This document shows, piece after piece, positions 52,334 to 60,767 of a stretch of DNA of 64,000 nt. Every line of letters begins with the position of its first letter. Position 1 is the stretch's first letter. The translations under genes and the position numbers were made by a program. The notes under the pieces are model-generated. The model saw only the letters and a list, made by a program, of their open reading frames with translations, searched no databases and was not told where the DNA came from. Origin of the DNA: Pseudomonas gingeri (lineage in GTDB: Bacteria; Pseudomonadota; Gammaproteobacteria; Pseudomonadales; Pseudomonadaceae); assembly GCF_013386115.1 (NCBI RefSeq), contig NZ_JACAOR010000016.1, forward strand, positions 24,114 to 88,113, in the 5' to 3' direction.

Positions 52334-53172
52334 GCACCTCCTTGCTGCAAGCCCGGCAGATCAGCCTCGGTTACCCCCGTGAGCAGGGTTGGCACACCGT
52401 GCTGGAGGGTTTCGATCTCGACCTGAAACCGGGGGAAGTGGTATCGATCCTCGGTCCGAGCGGGGTCGGCAAGTCGAGCCTTTTGCGGGTCCTGGCGGGC
52501 TTGCAGGCGCCCCATGGCGGCCAGGTGAGCCTGCTCGGGGAATCCCTGAACGGCCCGCACCCGCGGGTGGCGGTGGCCTTCCAGGACCCGAGCCTGCTGC
52601 CCTGGCTGAGTCTGGAAAAGAACGTTGCCTTTGGCCTGGACTTTGCCCGACAGCCCTCGTTGAGCCAGGAACAGCGCCAGGCGCGGATCAGTCATGCGAT
52701 TGCCTCGGTCGGCCTGTTGCACGCCCGCGACCAGTACCCGGCGCAGCTTTCCGGCGGCATGGCCCAGCGCACGGCGCTGGCCCGCTGCCTGGCGCGCCAC
52801 CCGCAGGTGCTGCTGCTGGACGAACCGTTCGGCGCGCTGGACGAAGTCACCCGCGCCGACATGCAGCAACTGTTGCTGCGGGTGATTGCCGAACACCGCA
52901 CCGCGGCGGTGCTGATCACCCATGACATTGATGAAGCCCTGCTGCTCTCCGAGCGCATCCTGCTACTGGGTAACAGCCCGGCGCGGACGCTCGGCGAATG
53001 GCGCATCGACCTGCCGCAGCCACGTGCCGAACTGGTGGATGAACTGGGTGCCCTGCGTATCGATATTCTCAAAACCCTTCGGCGGGCGAGCCGCAACCCC
53101 CTCAACTCAACGCAGCCCGAACCGTCGGAGATGGATCATGTGCCTGGACGACTTCACCCACACACGTCGTGA
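52330..53172 (+). CDS. ABC transporter ATP-binding protein (SsuB/TauB type)
   Basis: This 280-residue ATPase has Walker A GPSGVGKSS at 42-50, the Q-loop FQDPSLLPWL, signature LSGGMAQR and Walker B LLLDEPFGALDE. It resembles the taurine/alkanesulfonate/nitrate group. The start overlaps the upstream stop (ATGA). The last 11 codons overlap the binding-protein gene in another frame. Confidence 0.93.
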   Translation: MSTSLLQARQISLGYPREQGWHTVLEGFDLDLKPGEVVSILGPSGVGKSSLLRVLAGLQAPHGGQVSLLGESLNGPHPRVAVAFQDPSLLPWLSLEKNVAFGLDFARQPSLSQEQRQARISHAIASVGLLHARDQYPAQLSGGMAQRTALARCLARHPQVLLLDEPFGALDEVTRADMQQLLLRVIAEHRTAAVLITHDIDEALLLSERILLLGNSPARTLGEWRIDLPQPRAELVDELGALRIDILKTLRRASRNPLNSTQPEPSEMDHVPGRLHPHTS

Positions 53173-54337
53173 CTTCCTCAAACTCAGCGCCTTGCTGACC
53201 GCTGGCGGTGCCTTGCCGCTGCTCAACAGCCTGCAGGCCCGCGCGGCCTCGGAGCCTGACGCACCGGTACGCATCGGCTACCTGCCGATCACCGATGCCA
53301 CGCCCTTGCTGGTGGCCCATAACAATGGCCTGTTCGAAGCCGAAGGGATCAAGGCCGAGCGCCCGGTCCTGCTGCGCAGCTGGGCCCAGGTGATCGAGGC
53401 GTTCATTTCCGGGCAGGTCAATGTGATCCACCTGCTGTCGCCGATGACGGTCTGGGCCCGCTACGGCAGCAAGGTCCCGGCCAAGGTGGTGGCCTGGAAC
53501 CATGTCGGCGGCTCGGGCCTGACCGTGGCTCCGGGGATCACCGAGGTCAAGCAACTGGGCGGACAATCGGTGGCGATTCCGTTCTGGTATTCGATCCACA
53601 ACGTGGTGGTGCAGCAGTTGTTCCGCGATCATGGCCTGCAACCGGTGAGCAAGCCCGCCAACGGCGTGCTGGCGGCCAACGAGGTCAACCTGGTGGTGTT
53701 GCCGCCCTCGGACATGCCGCCGGCCCTGGCCAGCAAGCGGATCGCCGGCTATATCGTCGCCGAGCCGTTCAATGCCCTGGCCGAGGAACTCAAGGTCGGC
53801 CGGGTCCAGCGCTTCACCGGCGATATCTGGCGCAACCATGCCTGCTGCGTGGTGTTCATGCACGAGCAGGACCTCAACAACCGTCCCGATTGGTCGCAGA
53901 AGGTGGTCAACGCCATCGTCAAGGCGCAGCTCTGGACCCGCGACAACCGCGCCGAGGCCGCCAGGCTGCTGTCCAAGGACGGCACCAACCGCTACACCCC
54001 GCACACGCCGCAAGTGCTCGGCCGGGTGCTGGTGCCCAACGCCGTCGAGCGTGATGCCTACCTCGCCAGCGGGGCGATCCAGCATGGCAACTGGGATGAG
54101 CAACGCATCGACTTCCAGCCTTATCCGTTTCCCAGCTACACCGAGGAACTGGTGCGGCGCCTGAAGGACACGCTGATCGAGGGCGACAAGGGCTTCCTTG
54201 CCAACCTCGATCCGCAGCAGACCGCCCGCGACCTGGTGGACGACCGCTTCGTGCGCAACAGCATCGCCGCCGTGGGTGGGCTCAAGGCGTTCGGTCTGCC
54301 CGACAGCTTCGAGCGCAGCGAGGAGTTCAGTCTCTGA
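53138..54337 (+). CDS. ABC transporter substrate-binding protein, Tat-type signal
   Basis: This 399-residue NMT1/SsuA-like binding protein is exported with a twin-arginine signal (TRRDFLK at residues 9-15, hydrophobic run to about 30, cleavage near ARA). The core has IGYLPITDATPLLVAHNNGLFEAEG, typical of sulfonate, nitrate and similar binding proteins. The Tat signal suggests folding, perhaps with a cofactor, before export. The ATG at 53138 has GGAG 7 nt upstream. The ligand cannot be read from sequence; it is larger than usual SsuA. Confidence 0.88.
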   Translation: MCLDDFTHTRRDFLKLSALLTAGGALPLLNSLQARAASEPDAPVRIGYLPITDATPLLVAHNNGLFEAEGIKAERPVLLRSWAQVIEAFISGQVNVIHLLSPMTVWARYGSKVPAKVVAWNHVGGSGLTVAPGITEVKQLGGQSVAIPFWYSIHNVVVQQLFRDHGLQPVSKPANGVLAANEVNLVVLPPSDMPPALASKRIAGYIVAEPFNALAEELKVGRVQRFTGDIWRNHACCVVFMHEQDLNNRPDWSQKVVNAIVKAQLWTRDNRAEAARLLSKDGTNRYTPHTPQVLGRVLVPNAVERDAYLASGAIQHGNWDEQRIDFQPYPFPSYTEELVRRLKDTLIEGDKGFLANLDPQQTARDLVDDRFVRNSIAAVGGLKAFGLPDSFERSEEFSL

Positions 54338-55101
54338 TGGGCAAGGCGTCTTCACCGTTGTGGAACTGGGTACTGGGTATCGCCGGATTGTTGAGCCTGC
54401 TGCTGGCCTGGTGGCTCGGCGTGCACCTGTTCGGCAGCGCGGACGGGCTGGCGGCGCGTTTCTCGCCCGAGGCGACCCTGACCAGCCTGGTCGAACTGCT
54501 CGGTCGGGCCGAGCTGTACGAGCATGTACTGGTCAGCCTCAAGCGCATCCTCGTCGGCCTGTTGCTGGCGTTGCTGATCGGCGTGCCCCTGGGCCTGCTG
54601 ATCGGCAGCTATCGTCACCTGGAGGCTGCGACCACGCCGGCGTTCCAGTTCCTGCGGATGATTTCCCCGCTGTCGTGGATGCCGGTGGTGGTGATGCTGA
54701 TGGGCGTGGGCGACCAGCCGATCTACTTCCTGCTGGCGTTCGCGGCGGTCTGGCCGATCCTGCTCAACACCGTGGCCGGGGTACGTCAGCTCGACCCACG
54801 CTGGTTGCAGTTGAGCCGCAGCCTCAGCGCCACCCGTTGGGAAACCCTGCGCAAGGTGATCCTGCCGGGTGTCCTGGGCCATGTGCTGACCGGCGTGCGC
54901 CTGTCCATCGGCATTCTCTGGATCGTGTTGGTGCCGTGCGAAATGCTTGGCGTCAGTGCGGGGCTGGGCTACTTCATCCTCGACACCCGCGACCGGCTGG
55001 CCTATTCGGAACTGATGGCAATGGTGCTGCTGATCGGCGTGCTGGGCTTTGCCCTCGATGCCCTGGCGCGTGGCCTGCATCGGCGCTGGGCGCATGCCTG
55101 A
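54337..55101 (+). CDS. ABC transporter permease (SsuC type)
   Basis: This 254-residue inner-membrane permease has about six helices. The cytoplasmic coupling motif SLSATRWETLRKVILPGVLGHVLTG (EAA loop) lies near residue 165. The start overlaps the binding-protein stop as TGATG. It completes a three-component importer. No terminator is evident after it. Confidence 0.93.
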   Translation: MGKASSPLWNWVLGIAGLLSLLLAWWLGVHLFGSADGLAARFSPEATLTSLVELLGRAELYEHVLVSLKRILVGLLLALLIGVPLGLLIGSYRHLEAATTPAFQFLRMISPLSWMPVVVMLMGVGDQPIYFLLAFAAVWPILLNTVAGVRQLDPRWLQLSRSLSATRWETLRKVILPGVLGHVLTGVRLSIGILWIVLVPCEMLGVSAGLGYFILDTRDRLAYSELMAMVLLIGVLGFALDALARGLHRRWAHA

Positions 55102-55137
55102 GCGTTACCGCTTGCCAGCGCCCAGGCGTTCCTGCGA

Positions 55138-55371
55138 TCAGATAACCCTGCCCGGGGCGCGTCGGCCGAAGGTTCTCTTGAACGAGAGCGCGATCAGCGT
55201 GCCGTTTTTTCCCGGCAGTAGCAGATCGGGGACCGGGGACCGGGCGTCGTGTCGTGCCGGCCCGGGCCGGTCGACTTCGGTGCCCACGGGCTGGCCCTTG
55301 GCACTCAGCGCCACGGTGCCGAGTCCGGCAATGATCAAGGGAAGCAACAGTCGCTGTCTGAAAGAAGCCAT
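55138..55371 (-). CDS. Small secreted protein of unknown function
   Basis: This 77-residue protein has a clear signal peptide (FRQRLLLPLIIAGLGTVALS, cleavage near SAKG). The mature part of about 50 residues is proline- and arginine-rich (EVDRPGPARHDARSPVPD) and ends in a basic segment. AGGAG precedes the ATG at a good distance. It lies downstream of the sensor-kinase gene but has its own upstream region containing a tandem TGTAAC box 79 bp before the start. The family is not recognised. Confidence 0.65.
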   Translation of the reverse strand: MASFRQRLLLPLIIAGLGTVALSAKGQPVGTEVDRPGPARHDARSPVPDLLLPGKNGTLIALSFKRTFGRRAPGRVI

Positions 55372-55449
55372 GCGCACACTCCTGCCTGGGTTGAGGGAGA
55401 GCATCCGTGCCCTGTCGATAGAGGCAGGGTAGCGATGGCCGGCAAGCGC

Positions 55450-55468
55450 TGCTGTAACGGGCTGTAAC
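55450..55468 (-). promoter_or_regulatory. Tandem TGTAAC repeat (RstA-box-like), upstream of the small secreted protein
   Basis: The 19-mer TGCTGTAACGGGCTGTAAC (units at 55453-55458 and 55463-55468) is identical to the one at 46841-46859. It lies in the gap between the sensor-kinase stop and the small secreted protein, 79 bp upstream of the latter. The neighbouring response regulator is the obvious candidate binder. Confidence 0.7.
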
Positions 55469-55483
55469 GCGGCGGCTGTGGTC

Positions 55484-56779
55484 TCAGTCGGGCCGCAGTG
55501 GCAGGACCAGGCTGAAGCGGGCACCGCCCAGCGGGCCACGGGACACCGACAGCTCGCCGCGATGCCAGTGTGCCGCCCGTTGCGCCAGCGCCAGGCCCAG
55601 GCCGAACCCGCCCGGCTGTTCGGGACCGCTGGACAGTCGCACGAAGGGCTCGAAAATCTTCTCCCGGTCTTCGGCGAGGATGCCCGGACCATCGTCGTCG
55701 ACGTGCAGGACCAAGTGATTTTCACCCTGGCGCAGGGCGCTGATCCGCACATGGGAGCGGGCATAGGCCACGGCATTGCCCAGCAGGTTGCGCACGATCA
55801 GGTGCAGCAGGGCGCTGTCGCCAATCAGCTCGAGTCCCGGTGGATCGGTTTCCAGTTCCAGGCGATGCCGGTTGCCGTCGAGCAGGGCGAATTCGTTTTG
55901 CAGCCAGCTCTGGATCAGGATCGGCTCATTGTTCAGGTTGGCCGGTGCGCCGGCCAGCTTGGCGAAGGTCAGGCTGGCGCGGACCAGCGATTCGAGTTCC
56001 TCGATGTCGACCTGCAAGCGTTCCTGCAGGCGCTTGCGGGTGGCTTCGTCTTCGCTGCGGGTCAACAGCACCAGGGCGAAGCGCAGCCGTGCCAGCGGCG
56101 TGCGCAATTCGTGGGACACCGCCTGGGACACTTCCTTGTGCCGCTCGCTCATGGCGGCGATGTCCTGGGCATGCTGCTGCAGGGTCAGCAGCAACGGTCG
56201 CCACTCCTTGCCCACGGGGGGCAGGGTGACGGTGGGCGTGCGGACCATGCCGCCCAGGCAGGCGGCGAGGGCGGTCATGTCGCGCTGGTGCTGGCGTCGG
56301 CGTCTCCAACCCAGGCCCAGGAACACCAGGACCGGTGCCCCGGCGGCGAAGGCGGTAAACCAGTAGATCGGCGTGACGAAAAAGTCATCGAGCGAAGCGC
56401 TGACCCACATGGGACCGAACTGGATCAGCGTCTCGTCGTCCAGCGGGTAATAGGCGATCTCTTCATCGACATCCTGCACCGCCTCGTGGTGTTCGAGCAT
56501 GGTGTCCGCTTCCGGCGGTACGTCGATGCTGTCGCGCTCGACCAGGTTCACCGGGTACTGGAAGTGCTGGCGCAGCACATCGAGCCTGACCTCGCGCTGC
56601 TTGGCGGACAGTGGCTTGAGTTGCTGCGCGATCAGGTAGCCGGGGCCGGTCATCAGGCGCCGGAAGCTGGCCTCGCTGACGGCCACCGAGGCACCGGCCG
56701 ACAGCCACAGCAGGTACAGGGTCAGCGCGGTCCAGAGCAGGCCGGCGACAATGGCCATCCAGCGCCTGGGTTCAAACAT
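55484..56779 (-). CDS. RstB-like sensor histidine kinase
   Basis: This 431-residue kinase has TM helices at about 9-28 and 137-157, a roughly 105-residue periplasmic domain, a HAMP-like linker, HisKA with His223 (AVSHELRTPLARL), and an ATPase domain with LLGNAVAYA, DDGPGIL and GGFGLGLAL. It resembles RstB in architecture and in its pairing with an RstA-like regulator. Its start overlaps the regulator gene by 8 nt. The periplasmic sensor is acidic (EHHEAVQDVDEEIAYYPLDDE), which could bind cations. Confidence 0.9.
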   Translation of the reverse strand: MFEPRRWMAIVAGLLWTALTLYLLWLSAGASVAVSEASFRRLMTGPGYLIAQQLKPLSAKQREVRLDVLRQHFQYPVNLVERDSIDVPPEADTMLEHHEAVQDVDEEIAYYPLDDETLIQFGPMWVSASLDDFFVTPIYWFTAFAAGAPVLVFLGLGWRRRRQHQRDMTALAACLGGMVRTPTVTLPPVGKEWRPLLLTLQQHAQDIAAMSERHKEVSQAVSHELRTPLARLRFALVLLTRSEDEATRKRLQERLQVDIEELESLVRASLTFAKLAGAPANLNNEPILIQSWLQNEFALLDGNRHRLELETDPPGLELIGDSALLHLIVRNLLGNAVAYARSHVRISALRQGENHLVLHVDDDGPGILAEDREKIFEPFVRLSSGPEQPGGFGLGLALAQRAAHWHRGELSVSRGPLGGARFSLVLPLRPD

Positions 56780-57461
56780 GGCTCGGCCCGATTTCGACGA
56801 ACAGATAGCCCTGGGCCGGAACGGTCTGGATGGTCACCGGGCATTCCAGGCCGACCAGCTTCTTGCGCAGCCGTGACACACGCATGTCGATCGAACGGTT
56901 CAGTCCGTCGTACTCGAGGCCTCGCAGTTGCTGCAGCAGCTTTTCCCGGGTCAGCGGCACGCCCGGCTGGCGCGAGAAGATATCCAGCAGTTCGTACTCG
57001 CTGGCGGAGAACGCCAAGGCGGTGTCGTTGAGCCACGCCCGGCGGTTTTTTGCATCCAGCTTGAACGCACCGAACTCATAGCCTTGCGGTGGCGCCTGGC
57101 GATGGCGTCGCAGCAGGGCACGAATACGGGCCAGCAGCAACAGCGGGTCGATCGGCTTGACCACATAGTCGTCGGCCCCGACATCGAAGCCGACCAGTTG
57201 CTCGGTGTTCTCATCCAGGGCGGTCATCATCAGGATCAGCCCCGGATACTCGGCGCGGATTTCCCGACACAGGCTGAAGCCGTCCAGGCCGGGCAGCATG
57301 ACGTCGAGGATCAGCAGCGCCGGTTGCTCTTCGCGGATGCGCCGGACGGCCCGGTCGCCGCGGTGCTCGATGGACACGTCAAAGCCCTCGGAGCGCAGGA
57401 ACTCCGCCGTGAGCTGGGCCAGGGGGCGATCGTCTTCGATCAGCAGCAGGGTGTCTGACAT
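56772..57461 (-). CDS. RstA-like OmpR-family response regulator
   Basis: This 229-residue regulator has a receiver with phospho-acceptor Asp53 (LILDVMLPGLDG), acidic pair Asp10-Asp11 and Lys102 (VVKPIDP). A winged-helix DNA-binding domain from about 130 has SASEYELLDIFSRQPGVPLTREKLL and SIDMRVSRLRKKL. The ATG at 57461 is correct; a long in-frame extension to 57986 crosses the divergent promoter and is rejected. It is first in the leftward operon with the sensor kinase. Confidence 0.93.
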   Translation of the reverse strand: MSDTLLLIEDDRPLAQLTAEFLRSEGFDVSIEHRGDRAVRRIREEQPALLILDVMLPGLDGFSLCREIRAEYPGLILMMTALDENTEQLVGFDVGADDYVVKPIDPLLLLARIRALLRRHRQAPPQGYEFGAFKLDAKNRRAWLNDTALAFSASEYELLDIFSRQPGVPLTREKLLQQLRGLEYDGLNRSIDMRVSRLRKKLVGLECPVTIQTVPAQGYLFVEIGPSHV

Positions 57462-57525
57462 CGTCGGCAAGGTCGTCGGGTTTTTGAAAGCAGGCACGGC
57501 TCGAAGGGGTGAGCACGGTGGGAAA

Positions 57526-57531
57526 TGTAAC
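57526..57531. promoter_or_regulatory. TGTAAC half-site in the regulator/transporter divergent region
   Basis: One copy of the hexamer that is tandem at 46841 and 55450 lies 65 bp upstream of the response-regulator start; the second unit is not conserved. It may be an autoregulatory half-site. Confidence 0.3.
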
Positions 57532-57537
57532 ACAGTG

Positions 57538-57550
57538 ATGACAACGTCAT
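57538..57550. promoter_or_regulatory. Palindrome in the regulator/transporter divergent region
   Basis: ATGAC-AAC-GTCAT has perfect 5-bp arms around 3 nt, in the 198-bp gap between the response regulator and the ABC permease. Confidence 0.3.
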
Positions 57551-57600
57551 ATCGTTCAGCCGCGGTTGGGGTGGGCTGTGCAATTCTCCCCCCGAAAATG

Positions 57601-57615
57601 ACATGAATTTCATGT
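57601..57615. promoter_or_regulatory. Palindrome upstream of the double-permease ABC transporter
   Basis: ACATGAA-T-TTCATGT is a perfect 7-bp-arm palindrome 45 bp upstream of the permease ATG, in the position of a -35/-10 operator. The regulator is unknown. Confidence 0.45.
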
Positions 57616-57659
57616 GGCTGGTCTAGTCTCCCTTCGGAACATTGCTGGAATCGCTGACT

Positions 57660-59408
57660 ATGAACAAGGTATTTCGTCACTACATTCCAGCCAGCACCCG
57701 GCGCCTGCTGCCCAATCGCTGGGACCTGATGGCCATGCCGCTGGTGGTCGGTTTCCTGCTGTTCCTGTCGATCGGCGCACGGGAAACCTGGGCGCCGATT
57801 TCCACCTTGCAGAGCCAGGTGATCTCCCTGGATCCGGCCAACCTGCCGGAATACGCGATCCGCACCACCCTGCGCATGCTCGCGGCCATGGTCGCGGCGC
57901 TGGTCTTCACCTTTATCTACGGCACCCTGGCTGCCAAGAGCCGGCGTGCGGAAAAGCTCCTGGTGCCGGTGCTCGACATCCTGCAATCGGTGCCGGTGCT
58001 GGGCTACATCTCCTTTACGGTGACCTTTTTCCTCCTGTTGTTCCCCGGGCGGGTGCTGGGGGCGGAGTGCGCGGCGATCTTCGCGATCTTCACCAGCCAG
58101 GCCTGGAACATGACGTTCAGCTTCTACCAGTCGCTACGCATGTTGCCCCGCGACCTGGAAGAAGTATCCAGCAGCCTGCAACTGTCCGGCTGGCAGAAGT
58201 TCTGGAAGCTCGACGTGCCGTTCGCCATCCCCGGATTGGTATGGAACATGATGATGAGCATGTCCGGCGGCTGGTTCTTCGTGGTGGCCTCGGAAGCCAT
58301 CACCGTCGGCGACAAGACCATCACGCTGCCGGGGATCGGGTCGTACCTGGCGCTGGCCATCGACCAGCGCGACCTCTCGGCGGTGGGCTACGTGATCCTG
58401 GCGATGATCGTGGTGATCCTGATCTACGACCAGTTCCTGTTCCGACCCCTGGTGGCCTGGGCGGACAAGTTCCGCATGGAGGACACCTCGTCCCAGGGCG
58501 GTGCCCCGGAGTCCTGGGTGCTGCGGCTGATCCAGCGGACCCGGGTGATCCAGCGCCTGATTCGTCCGGTGGTGCGTGCCGTCACCCGGCTCGGGCATCT
58601 GCGCCTGAGCCTGAACCGGCCCCGCCGCCATGCCGGGGGCGCTGCCGCCAACCCGACCGCCTCGCGGGTGGTCGACTGGGTCTGGGGCGTCTGTATCGGC
58701 GCGCTGACGCTCTATGCGCTGTACCACATCGTGCTGTATGTCAGCAGCGAAGTGACCCTCGGCGACGTCGGCCATGTACTCGGCCTGGGCTTGATCACGC
58801 TGCTGCGGGTGGTGGTGTTGATCGGTGTCGCGTCGCTGATCTGGGTGCCGCTGGGGGTGATGATCGGCCTGCGTCCGCACCTGGCGGAAAAGATCCAGCC
58901 GCTGGCGCAGTTTCTCGCCGCGTTTCCGGCGAACCTGCTGTTTCCGGTGTTCGTCATCGTGATCCTGCACTTCCAGTTGAACCCGGATATCTGGCTCAGT
59001 CCGCTGATCGTGCTCGGCACCCAGTGGTACATCCTGTTCAACGTGATCGCCGGGGCCAGCGCCTTCCCCAATGACTTTCGCGAAGCCGCGGCGAACTTCC
59101 ATATCCGTGGCTGGCAGTGGTGGCGCAAGGTCATGCTGCCGGGCATTTTTCCCTACTACGTGACCGGTGCGATCACCGCCTCCGGTGGTGCCTGGAACGC
59201 CAGCATCGTCTCCGAGTTCGTCTCCTGGGGCCAGGACAAGGTGGTCGCCCACGGCCTGGGCGCCTATATCGCCCAGACCACCGCCGCCGGCGACTTCCCG
59301 AAAATCACCCTCGGGGTGGTGGTCATGTCGTTGTTCGTCGTGCTGTTCAATCGTCTGGTCTGGCGGCCGATGTACGCCATTGCCGAAAACAAACTCCGTA
59401 TGAATTAA
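57660..59408 (+). CDS. ABC transporter permease, fused double permease
   Basis: This 582-residue protein holds two copies of the BPD_transp_1 permease fold, each with about six helices: about 25-280, with the EAA-type loop LQLSGWQKFWKLDVPFAIPG, and 340-580, with FHIRGWQWWRKVMLPGIFPYY. A charged linker (about 285-335) joins them. It resembles anion (nitrate/sulfonate/bicarbonate)-type importers that pair with AAA-associated ATPases. A TTG at 57642 is an alternative start. No substrate-binding-protein gene is found in this window. Confidence 0.88.
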   Translation: MNKVFRHYIPASTRRLLPNRWDLMAMPLVVGFLLFLSIGARETWAPISTLQSQVISLDPANLPEYAIRTTLRMLAAMVAALVFTFIYGTLAAKSRRAEKLLVPVLDILQSVPVLGYISFTVTFFLLLFPGRVLGAECAAIFAIFTSQAWNMTFSFYQSLRMLPRDLEEVSSSLQLSGWQKFWKLDVPFAIPGLVWNMMMSMSGGWFFVVASEAITVGDKTITLPGIGSYLALAIDQRDLSAVGYVILAMIVVILIYDQFLFRPLVAWADKFRMEDTSSQGGAPESWVLRLIQRTRVIQRLIRPVVRAVTRLGHLRLSLNRPRRHAGGAAANPTASRVVDWVWGVCIGALTLYALYHIVLYVSSEVTLGDVGHVLGLGLITLLRVVVLIGVASLIWVPLGVMIGLRPHLAEKIQPLAQFLAAFPANLLFPVFVIVILHFQLNPDIWLSPLIVLGTQWYILFNVIAGASAFPNDFREAAANFHIRGWQWWRKVMLPGIFPYYVTGAITASGGAWNASIVSEFVSWGQDKVVAHGLGAYIAQTTAAGDFPKITLGVVVMSLFVVLFNRLVWRPMYAIAENKLRMN

Positions 59409-59422
59409 CCCGAGTCGGTCTC

Positions 59423-60745
59423 ATGAATAGTCATACCGAATACACCAGCGCTTCCCGTGAAATCTACTCGCTGACCAACGTGAGCAAGGGCTTTGGCAAG
59501 GGCAAGGATGAACGGCAGGTGCTCAGCGAGGTGGACCTGAGCCTGCACGAAGGCGAGATCGTCGGCCTGCTGGGACGCTCCGGTTCGGGCAAGTCGACGC
59601 TGCTGCGAATCATCGCCGGGCTGATCCAGCCGACCTCCGGTGACGTGCTCTACAACGGCACGCCCCTGGCCGGACCGGCGAAGGGCGTGGCCATGGTGTT
59701 CCAGACCTTTGCCCTGTTCCCCTGGCTGACGGTGCTGGAAAACGTCGAGGCGGGTCTGCAGGCGCTGCAGGTCGAGCCCAGGGAAGCGCGCAAACGGGCC
59801 CTGGCCGCCATCGACCTGATCGGTCTCGACGGTTTCGAAAACGCCTACCCGCGCGAGCTGTCCGGCGGCATGCGCCAGCGCGTGGGTTTCGCCCGCGGGC
59901 TGGTGGTCAACCCGACCCTGTTGCTGATGGACGAGCCGTTTTCCGCCCTTGACGTGCTGACCGCGGAAAACCTGCGGACCGACCTGCTGGAACTGTGGAG
60001 TGGCGGACAACTGCCGATCAAGTCGATCCTGATCGTCACCCACAACATCGAGGAAGCGGTGCTGATGTGCGACCGCATCATGGTGCTGTCCTCGAACCCC
60101 GGGCGGGTGGTGGCGCAGATCAAGGTTCCCTTTGCCCATCCGCGCAACCGCCTGGACCCGATCTTTCGCAAGATGGTCGACGATATCTACGCGCTGATGA
60201 CCGACCGGCGCAGTGCCGATGCCCGTACCGGCAAGGCCGAACTGCAACTGGGCAGCCGTCTGCAGGAAGTGCCGACCAACCTGATGGCCGGCCTGATCGA
60301 GGCGCTGGCGGCCGAGCCCTACCACGGTCGGGCAGGCTTGCCGAACGTGGCGGAGCGGTTGTTGCTGGAGGTCGACGATCTGTTCCCGGTGGCCGAGATG
60401 CTGGAGCACCTGGGCTTTGCCGAACTGCGCGGCGCCGATATCTCCCTGACCGAGGCGGGCAAGCTGTTTGCCGAGTACGGCACCCAGGAGCGCAAGGTCA
60501 TGTTCGCCGACCATCTGCTGCGCCAGGTGCCGTTGGCGGCGCGTATCCGCCAGGTCCTGCAGGAGCGGCGCGGCCACTGGGCGCCGCGGGTGCGTTTCGA
60601 ACAGGAACTGGAGGACTCCCTCAGCGAAGACTTCGTCGAGCAGACCCTGGAAAGCGTGATCAGTTGGGGCCGCTACGCCGAAATCTTCTCCTACAACGAC
60701 AGCACCGAGACCTTCAGCCTGGACGACGTGGAGGGCGAGAGCTGA
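59423..60745 (+). CDS. ABC transporter ATP-binding protein with C-terminal AAA-associated domain
   Basis: This 440-residue protein has an ABC ATPase (residues about 14-265; Walker A GRSGSGKST, signature LSGGMRQR, Walker B LLLMDEPFSALD) followed by a roughly 150-residue C-terminal domain (SRLQEVPTNLMAGLIEALA, then ADHLLRQVPLAARI) of the AAA_assoc_C type. That pairing goes with fused double permeases such as the one upstream. The ATG at 59423 follows the permease stop by 14 nt. Confidence 0.9.
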   Translation: MNSHTEYTSASREIYSLTNVSKGFGKGKDERQVLSEVDLSLHEGEIVGLLGRSGSGKSTLLRIIAGLIQPTSGDVLYNGTPLAGPAKGVAMVFQTFALFPWLTVLENVEAGLQALQVEPREARKRALAAIDLIGLDGFENAYPRELSGGMRQRVGFARGLVVNPTLLLMDEPFSALDVLTAENLRTDLLELWSGGQLPIKSILIVTHNIEEAVLMCDRIMVLSSNPGRVVAQIKVPFAHPRNRLDPIFRKMVDDIYALMTDRRSADARTGKAELQLGSRLQEVPTNLMAGLIEALAAEPYHGRAGLPNVAERLLLEVDDLFPVAEMLEHLGFAELRGADISLTEAGKLFAEYGTQERKVMFADHLLRQVPLAARIRQVLQERRGHWAPRVRFEQELEDSLSEDFVEQTLESVISWGRYAEIFSYNDSTETFSLDDVEGES

Positions 60746-60767
60746 TACCCGTACGCCGCGAAACCTC

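Noticed and set aside
57462..57986. N-terminal extension of the response regulator upstream of 57461
   Set aside because: It would run through the divergent promoter and into the permease gene; the receiver domain starts cleanly at the ATG at 57461.
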